Positions 57,097-64,000 of a DNA stretch of 64,000 nucleotides are shown here, piece by piece; the stretch's first letter is position 1, and the number at the start of each line of letters is the position of its first letter. This DNA comes from Craterostigma plantagineum (taxonomy: Eukaryota > Streptophyta > Magnoliopsida > Lamiales > Linderniaceae). The DNA lies in assembly GCA_027422505.1 (NCBI GenBank), contig JAPQWV010001340.1, positions 31,086-95,085 of the forward strand, in the 5' to 3' direction. Under the pieces are notes generated by a model. It did not search any database. It was given only the letters and a program-made list of their open reading frames with translations, and was not told the DNA's origin. A program made the translations under genes and the position numbers.

Positions 57097-58801
57097 CGAT
57101 TTTGACGTCGATGAGCACGACGACGCTCCTGATGTGGCCGACGATAGTACCTATTCGTTTACGGATGGTTCGACCCTATATGTTGGACAAGAATTTCGTA
57201 GCAAGAAAGAATTGAAGGACGAAATCGCTAAAATCGCTGTCGCTGCATGCTTCGAACTCCAACTGGATAGGTCAAACAAAACCTGTACGTAGTGAAATGT
57301 GCGAAGGAGAACTTGGAATGGCGAGTACGAGCTGCACAGGACAAGGACTCCCCCTTTTTCTCAATCCGAAAGTACGTCAACACGCACACGTGCGGCGTGT
57401 CTCATCGACGACGTAGACATCGCCAGGGAAGTTCGTCGCTCGTATCGAGCATGTTGTTGGAAAATTTCAGGGCTCCTAAAGACATCCCCGCTCCCAGTTC
57501 CATACAATCGATGATGCAGAGCAGGGGAGTAGAAGTTTCATACTACAAGGCTTGGAGAGGAAAACAAATTGCGACCGACGAATTAGTTGGTAACAGGGAC
57601 GCTTGCTACGGTTTACTGCCGGCTTACTTAGATGCGGTGAGGCAAGCCAACGAGGGCAGTATCACTGATTGGGAGATGGACGAAGAAAATCGGTTCAAGT
57701 ACATGTTCTTGGCATACGGCGCATGCGTCAGAGGCTTTACGTTCATGAGGAAGGTCGTTTCTATCGACGCCACTTTTTTGAAGGGGAAGTATAAGGGTCT
57801 CATGATGATTGCCACTGCACAAGACGGCGATTACCATCAATATCCTTTAGCATGGGGTCTTGCCGACGGGTCGGAGGGAACCGAGCCATGGACGTGGTTT
57901 CTCTCGAGATTAAGACGTTTTGTTGCGGATGGCGACGATCTCGTAATAATTTCTGATCGGAACCCTGGAATAAAGAATGCAGTTCCGGCCGTTTTCCCGA
58001 ACGCGTTTCATGGTTTCTGTGCGTGGCACCTTCAACAAAACGTGAAGACGAAAATGAAGAAGAAAGGTGCTTGCCCGATTTTTTGGCGTGTCGCTACTGC
58101 CTACACAAAGAGCGAGTCCGACTGTCATTTTAAGCAGTTTGAAACCAAAATATGCGGACGTGGCTAAATATCTTGACGAAGTCCCAAAGGAAACGTGGAC
58201 GCGAGCATATTGCCCTAGATCAAGATACAACATAATGACGCCCAATGGATCCGAGTCTATAAATGCAGCTCTACGTAAGGACAGAGAGCTTCCAATTATT
58301 GGACTGTTGGGCTCGATTCAACGACTAACATCATCATGGTTCAGTAAGCATCGGCGAACTGCCGAAGCTTCAATCGCCGCGAACATGACTAGCTTTACGC
58401 CGAAGGTGGAGTCGATCATACGAGAGAATTTCACCGAGTCGCAAAAAATTCCATGCGTCGGAAGTCGGGCATCTAACATATAACGTGTACGGGCAGCATG
58501 TGAACGAGAGGTGGTCGATTTGGGGCTGCGCACATGCACGTGCATGAAGTTTGACATCGATCGTATCCCATGTCCACATGCGATTGCAGCTTGTGGTTCT
58601 GCCCAAGTGCCGGTGTATGTATAATTAGTAAGCGATTATTATACCTTGGAGATCTGGAAGTTGGCATACGAAGGTACTATACGTCCGGTAACGGACCACA
58701 TTGAAAGTAGTATGGACATGTTGCCGCCTCGTGTTGGTTCACAACGCGGACGACCCCAGAAAAATCGGTTTCCTTCGGTGGGTGAATTTTTTAGGAGATA
58801 A
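56484..58801 (+). pseudogene. MURA-type (MuDR) transposase of MULE-2, frame-shifted
   Basis: N-terminal PB1-like part from 56484 (MTISSIFFQVDGQWV), continuing as DYNYVRPIYIENDYGVRAYL near 56705. An Asp-rich repeat (GAT)n lies at 57062-57094. Then YVGQEFRSKKELKDEI, the C-X-C/H zinc region (KCAKENLEWRVRA; HTCGVSHRR), catalytic Asp in VSIDATFLKGKYKG, second Asp in VIISDRNPGI, HGFCAWHLQQN, Glu in NGSESINAALR, SWIM finger CTCMKFD..PCPHA (about 58533-58590) and a GRPQKNRFPSVGE tail, stop at 58801. Shifts near 56695, 57280, 58140 and 58480 break it; the catalytic core 57292-58167 is the longest open part. It would mobilise MULE-2 if intact. Confidence 0.88.
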
Positions 58802-58924
58802 CGTTGTAATATGTGTGTATCGTCGTATTCAGAGTGGCTTATGGGTGATTCCATTTGTGTTATGTTATGTAAGGTTGCGTTACGTGCGTCTGCATGAATT
58901 GAATATGGAGGTAGAAAACCCTTA

Positions 58925-59310
58925 TGCACAAATGCGCAGGGGACCACTGCGCATATTTGTGGTTCCCGCGGGTCCCCTGGCCATAACGTAAGGTCCCCTG
59001 CCTTTAACGTTTGGGTCCGTACAAACTTCTAATCCCCTGCCTTTAACGTAAGGTCCCCTGCCTTTAACGTGTGGGTCCCGTGCAAACTTCATCCCTGCCC
59101 ATAACGTAAGGTCCCCTGCCTTAACGTAAGGTCCTGCCTTTAACGTGTGGGTCCCGTGCAAACTTCTAATCCCCTGCCCATAACGTAAGGTCCCCTGCCT
59201 TTAACGTAAGGTCCCTGCATTAACGCCGGGTCCCTGACTTTAACGTAAGGTCCCCTTCCTTTAAAGGAAGGGGACCCTGCCGACTAGCACATGGTACCCG
59301 CACATTAGGG
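58925..59310 (+). repeat. GTAAGGTCCCCTGCC array
   Basis: About ten copies of TAACGTAAGGTCCCCTGCCT or CGTGTGGGTCCCGTGCAAAC-type words at about 20-30 bp spacing. Same GGGTCCC/GGTCCCC core as in the other arrays. Immediately downstream of the transposase stop. Confidence 0.88.
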
Positions 59311-59890
59311 TTGGTCACGTCCGCTTACTAAGTGGGTCCAATAATTGTTCAATTATTGATGAAAAGTGACATCTCAGAGCAGTGCTTCATTTATGGTCAA
59401 AAGTGACATGTCAGAGCAGTGTCATTATACATCAGTCTGTATAGGACAGATGACTTGACATTTGATCCGATTTGGGGCTTTTGTCCCCTGCGAAAATGTA
59501 ATTTTATTAAATTCCTTAATAAGATAATAATTAATTAAAAAATTAAGTGCGCGATTAACAAAATTGGAAAAATAACAACTAGATTAACAATATCTGACTC
59601 CAAGTTTGTAAACCCAAAAAAAATATATTCCACAAGTATTTCAAGTTAAACGCTCTCTGACGTGAATATAGTAAGAGAGCACACCCAGAAAACATACTCG
59701 TGTTTGTGATTTCTGTAGGATGTAACAATCTTATAGACTTAACGTAATTCTTGTGTTTTTATCCAATTTTTTTGGGTCTCTGCTATGTTTGATGACTTTA
59801 TATTGTATTCTACGATAACAAAGTATAAATACGCACAATTAATAAATACGCACAATTAATCGCTACTTCCATGAATTAACATTGCAAAAA
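59311..59890. other. AT-rich spacer in MULE-2
   Basis: No gene. Contains two copies of AAAAGTGACAT(C/G)TCAGAGCAGTG (about 59361 and 59398) and a duplicated AAATACGCACAATTAAT (59827-59862). Confidence 0.5.
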
Positions 59891-59904
59891 TCGCACATGA
59901 ACAC

Positions 59905-60175
59905 ATCGGACCCACATGTTATGGGCAGGGGACCCAATCGTCAAAACAGGGTTCCCGCGCATATTGCATAGGACCCATACTGAGATCGGCGGGTCGTCAT
60001 TGGTCCGTCAAAATTATGCGCATGTTAAGGCCGGGTCCAGTCCGGTCCTGTCGAATTGTTGCGCAATATAAGCAAGGGACCCGCGCGTAAAGAGCAGGGG
60101 ACCTGCGCGTTATGAGCAGCGTCCCCGCACTTATATTCAGGGGGCCCGCGCAGGGAACGTGCGTAGCAAAAACCC
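59905..60175 (-). repeat. GGGACCCGCGCG array before Ulp1-B
   Basis: Six to eight diverged copies of GGGGACCCGCGCG/GTTCCCGCGC with intervening AGCAGGGGACC and TTATGAGCAG. Located downstream of the Ulp1-B 3' end. Confidence 0.8.
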
Positions 60176-60202
60176 GAAAAGTTAAACTCATAACAACCAA
60201 GT

Positions 60203-60612
60203 GAAATTATGTCAAATCACTTAAACATCAGTTATTTTATGTCAAATCACACATCAGTTCACTGAAAAAAAGTTGAAAACGACAGAAAAACTCAATCTTT
60301 CACAATTCTAAACCCTAAATAGCTATCCAACAAACGATAAGCTAATATCAAACAAGTAAAATTAAAATTCAACAGAGAAATTCTACAACGCATGAAATTT
60401 AACACAGGAAATTATGTCAAATCACTTAAACATCAGTATTTTTATGTCAAATCACACGTCAGTCTCACTGAAAAAAGTTGAAAACGACAGAAAAACTCAA
60501 TCTTTCACAATTCTAAACCCTAAATAGCTATCCAACAAACGAAAGTTAATATCAAACAAGTAAAATTAAAATTCAACAGAGAAATTCTACAACTCATGAA
60601 ATTTAACACAGG
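60203..60612. repeat. Two tandem copies of a 205-bp unit
   Basis: GAAATTATGTCAAATCAC recurs at 60203 and 60408. The units share nearly all bases, including AACGACAGAAAAACTCAATC and CTAAACCCTAAATAGC. Non-coding. Located downstream of Ulp1-B. Confidence 0.93.
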
Positions 60613-60679
60613 AAATTTTAATCAACAACAAAATTACTAAAAAACTGTCCCAATCATTATTGAAAATAGAGGATGCGAG

Positions 60680-63600
60680 GTATTTTCTAAACTCTCATAT
60701 GAGTTTGATTGAGGCGGGAGACGTCGTCCTTCTTCATCATAAGCGACATCGCCGCCCGCAACATCGCCACGCCGTCTCTCCCCTGAAAATCATATCCAAC
60801 ACGACACTAATTTTTAAACACGACGACAAAGTAATAAAAACGCAACATTCATCAAAACGTACTGATTTTGTTTTCGGAAGTCGCGACGCCAAGTAGCTTT
60901 CCAGCTCTTGCCCTTGTTAGGCATGCGTTTTATCATTTCCAGAGCCTTGAAAATGGCCGGGGATTACGATCTGAAGTTTGTTGAGTCATCGGCGATATAG
61001 CGCAACTCGAAGCCAGGAGGCGCATCGGAGTCGTAAATCTCGAACTCCTTTTCCCGCACATCAATAACGAACAACACCCATCGGCCTGACGTACGCATGG
61101 GGATGGCAACTTTGGCCGCTAGATCCCACGACTGCACTCCAATCTTCCCTTCCCCCCTCGCGAACGGGATCAATCTCTTGAAGCCTTTCCCAGACGGCTT
61201 CCCGATAAAATTAGCACCCCTCGCTCGTCGACGACGAGCGTCTTAAACGTTGGGGCATGTACGCGACTTGGTCGCAACCGACTTGCTAAATTTTTGCATG
61301 TAATCGATCCAAGCAAGGCACTCATCGACGTGCTGCAATACAATATAGACCGTTTTCAAAAACATTCAAGTAAGGTGACGAAAGGTATTTGGTAAGGTAA
61401 ATTTATATACGTACTTTCTCATCGAGTGGAAAACCCTCAGTCGCCAGGTTCAGGAGCCATCTTGGGTCGTGTTCTTGCTGCTTCCCTTGGACTTTCATGC
61501 CGATAATCTGCGTGAGCGTTAAAACCTGACTTTCGACTTTTGGCCACATGTTATTGGCCTTGAACTGGATATGCGCTCGAACGCCGAAAGCTTTGGAGCT
61601 TTGACTGCATTCGTCGAGGGGAAATCGTGTGAACGGCGTCGTGGTGTGTACCAAGATGGCTTCTTCGTCCGCTCAGGGCTCTTCTCTCTGACGACGCCTT
61701 TTCCTTTGTCGGCCGCTTGGACAGAAACCTCTGCCTCGGCGTGCGTCTCCAACTGAGGGACGTCCTGTAGCAGCTCGGCGTGCGTCTCGAAACTGAGCAT
61801 GGTCGTCTGGAGGCTCGTCCATGGTCTCGAACTGAGCGTGGTCCTCTGGAGCCTCTACGTCCGTCACGACCTCGTGAACCCGAGACCATAAGCGCCTGTC
61901 ACGACGACGAGTGGACCACCTCTCTCTTCTCTCTGCGTCTTCACCGGTCCATTTCGGTTGGACATAGTCTTTCCAACGGGAGCTCCGCCCATTCCGACGG
62001 ACTGTGACCGTCCCATGCACCAGTCCGGACTCGGAAAAGCCATCCGGCTCCATGTACGATGTCTGCCTCCATCTTCATCGTAATCTATACACGAAAATCG
62101 AAAAAACATATATTATTTCTCACGTCCTTAGTATAAAAAAATTACCAATCTCGGGCGGTGTAGCGACGGATCCACGCCCAATCTCGGGCGGTGTAGCGAC
62201 CGATGATCCACGCCAAAACTCGGCTGTGGATCGTGCGATCCACCACCAAACTCGCTTGGATCGACATCTACATCGTAAATAGTAAATGATAAGTAATCTA
62301 CACAACTAATAAAAAACTAAGTATAAATAAAAAGCTTACTATAACGAGCTTCGGTAGGCGGAGTGCGAGACCCGTGATAAAATCTGCTCGCCAAACCTGA
62401 ACCGAGTTCCCCAACTCCTGAGGCTGTCGCCCCACGATCGCATTTGCGTCCAATGGTCCTCGTACGCATCCCACCTCCTCTCGTTCGTCGACCACCGTCG
62501 ACCCTCTTCTTCTTGAAACTGATGCAATGCGTGCCAAGTGGTCAAATCGCCCGAACAACGTGGTGAAGTTAGTCCATACGACTTTGCCATTCATCGAAGC
62601 GTGGACCCGAGGATGAACCATGACCAGTTGATGGACCCGTTTCCGGAGCTGCATGAAAGCCGTGCTCGTGCGGATGTTCGGGGATACGTCCGTGATGCAA
62701 CATCATATCGCTGTCGCGACGGCCATGCCCTCGATCTGGGCTATGGTCTCAGGCACGAAATTCTGCCGGCTAGAACCTCACCGCGATGGCGGTGGCGCGG
62801 GAAACACCTAACCTCCGCTCCCTGCAGGAGTAGGTCCGTGACACGATCGATACTTCGTGTGGGGCCCCAACATCGAAAACGCTGTCCCTAAAGTACGGTG
62901 CCTCCAGCTCGTACGCTTCCGGCACTATCAATCCTAGTACTGGGACCCATCAGCGTGTGATGCGGACGGACTTAAGAGTCGGGCATCCCTTGCGACTCCA
63001 ATTTCTCGTCACCCACCTGACCATGCGTGGCGTGTAATCTTCTTGTTTGCGATCCGCATACTCGTCTGCAACGCCCGGTATGCACTCGTATGCCATTATC
63101 TGAATTCATAACGCAAATAATATAGCAATCATGTCAAAACAAGGTATGGCAAAACTTAATTAAAAATCCTGAAGTGGCTGCACGAACCCACATATCAGCC
63201 AATCCCGTTTGATCTCAACTAGATTTTTTTAACGGAGCGTATAAGGTCCCTGAAAGCCACGCTGCCCCAAGGATACTGTGAGAACGCAAACAGGTCTTCA
63301 GCGAGATGGAGGGACCCAAGGAGGGACGACGGTGTCCTTTTTCGACTTTCGGGCCAACAACACCGCGGTGGTGGCGAAGTAGACGTTCGCCAACTTCAGC
63401 TTCTCGTCGTCCTACGTTCTTCGTCGCCAGACAAGCCCTCCAACGCAATCTTGACGTGAGACAAGCGAATTTGGGCTCTACCGCCAAAATGTTCATCGCG
63501 AATGATTCGTCTTCGTTCACCGCCGGTATCGGGCTATCGAACTTCAGCCCCGTAATTAGGCAGTAATCCGATTTTGAAAATCGGAGTGGCCTATTGCCAA

Positions 63601-63855
63601 CAACCATCCAGAGCTCTTCGCGGTTGTGCAGAGTGGTCGCCTCTGGATGAGGAACCACAACAACTGGAGCGAGAGCTTAAAATCCGGCTCGGCCTAACAA
63701 GGCGGGCCGAACGGACTCGAGGCACAAAAAAACTGATACTCATTCCTGGTTAAGACAGTTTCTTATCAACTCGCTGGCGTCGCTGTATAACGAGCTCACC
63801 GCAGGTCGGCAATCAGGAACTCGTCCACTGTTTCGAACTGCTTCTTCATCACAAC
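60680..63855 (-). pseudogene. Degenerate Ulp1-like gene Ulp1-B of MULE-2
   Basis: Exon 2 starts at 63855 after the same acceptor (TTAG/GTTGTGATG) as Ulp1-A and shares HNREELWMVVGNRPLRFSKS, DYCLITGLKF and LSHVK. Its end at about 63165 has CAG/GATTTT where Ulp1-A has CAG/GTGAAT, so this donor is lost. Exon 3 starts near 63101 (AYECIPGV). A charged linker spans about 61500-62600. The C48-like part has PMRTSGRWVLFVIDVREKEF (about 61100; Arg in the catalytic His place), YDSDAP, and an apparent terminal exon RDGVAMLRAAMS near 60770 without the Cys of DCG. So it has lost at least two catalytic residues. Exon 1 and intron 1 would lie beyond 63900. Confidence 0.7.
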
Positions 63856-63899
63856 CTAATTTATACGTAAACACATTGTAGCCAATTACTTGGTATGAA

Positions 63900-64000
63900 T
63901 ATTGACAGGGGACCTGTGCGAATTTACACGGGACCTGTGCAAATTTTAACGGGACCTGTGCGAATTTACACGGACCTGTGCGAATTTACACGGGACCTGT
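63900..64000 (-). repeat. GGGACCTGTGCGAATTTACAC array, continues past the window
   Basis: Four to five copies of CGGGACCTGTGCGAATTTACA of about 21 bp at the right edge, in the position of intron 1 of Ulp1-B, mirroring the 21-bp array in intron 1 of Ulp1-A. Confidence 0.9.

Larger units (their letters stand above)
51864..64000. mobile_element. Mutator-like element with two Ulp1-like genes (MULE-2, right end outside)
   Basis: The left end is placed near GGATTTTTAAGAAAATAGCC (51864), followed by AAATAGCACCCAAAATC, which resembles MULE termini. The right end lies outside, so TIR and TSD cannot be tested. Content: Ulp1-A (+, 52224-55146), 318-bp repeats, transposase (+, 56484-58801), motif arrays, a 205-bp tandem pair, Ulp1-B (-, about 60680-63855) and a further array. 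Ulp1-A and Ulp1-B face each other, and their outer parts are homologous. It could also be two overlapping or nested elements. Confidence 0.7.

Overview
The window is nuclear DNA of a flowering plant, most likely a eudicot. The evidence is spliced genes with GT-AG introns, an AT-rich background, plant-only families (LOB-domain, patatin, small Cys-rich secreted protein, plant sulfotransferase-like) and a dense nest of plant transposable elements. Host genes occupy only about 8 kb. Most other sequence can be assigned to a named element class, often with exact ends and target-site duplications (TSDs).

Layout. 1-11.5 kb: a decayed endogenous caulimovirid (pararetrovirus-like) copy on the minus strand. 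Its tRNA-Met primer site is at 11.5 kb, followed by movement-protein, coat-protein and RT/RNase H relics. It is interrupted by a Cassandra-type solo LTR (1491-1918), a scrambled block of Ty3/gypsy fragments (about 3.0-5.0 kb) and a 2.9-kb Helitron (7362-10217). The Helitron carries 5' exons of a MAPKKK-epsilon-like kinase gene and a nested hAT element. 13.2-23.7 kb: a complete Mutator-like element (MULE-1) with about 120-bp TIRs, a 9-bp TSD, a broken MURA-type transposase, a Ulp1-like (C48) gene and long arrays of the motif TTATACCA; a solo gypsy LTR sits inside it. 24.5-26.7 kb: an LBD36/AS2-like LOB-domain gene. 27-33 kb: MITEs, Helitron ends, hAT elements, a SINE and a scrap of patatin gene. 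33.8-34.3 kb: a small cysteine-rich secreted (LTP-like) protein gene. 34.4-40.4 kb: one CACTA terminus fused to a pol-less Athila-like retroelement. 42.8-45.1 kb: a six-exon patatin-like phospholipase gene. 49.7-51.6 kb: an intact six-exon membrane-anchored sulfotransferase-like gene. 51.86 kb to the window end: a second, larger MULE (MULE-2). It has one Ulp1-like gene on the plus strand, a transposase on the plus strand and a second, catalytically degenerate Ulp1-like gene on the minus strand, with arrays of a GGGACCCGYGC-type motif between and inside the genes.

How the parts relate. The most interesting theme is that two unrelated Ulp1-bearing MULEs each carry their own private short motif, repeated dozens of times in non-coding DNA around their genes. 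This resembles the element-specific motif arrays bound by VANC anti-silencing proteins in Arabidopsis VANDAL elements. A second theme concerns sequence quality. Three otherwise intact host genes (LBD, LTP-like, patatin) each lack exactly one base of an open frame, so the breaks may be residual assembly deletions rather than true pseudogenization.
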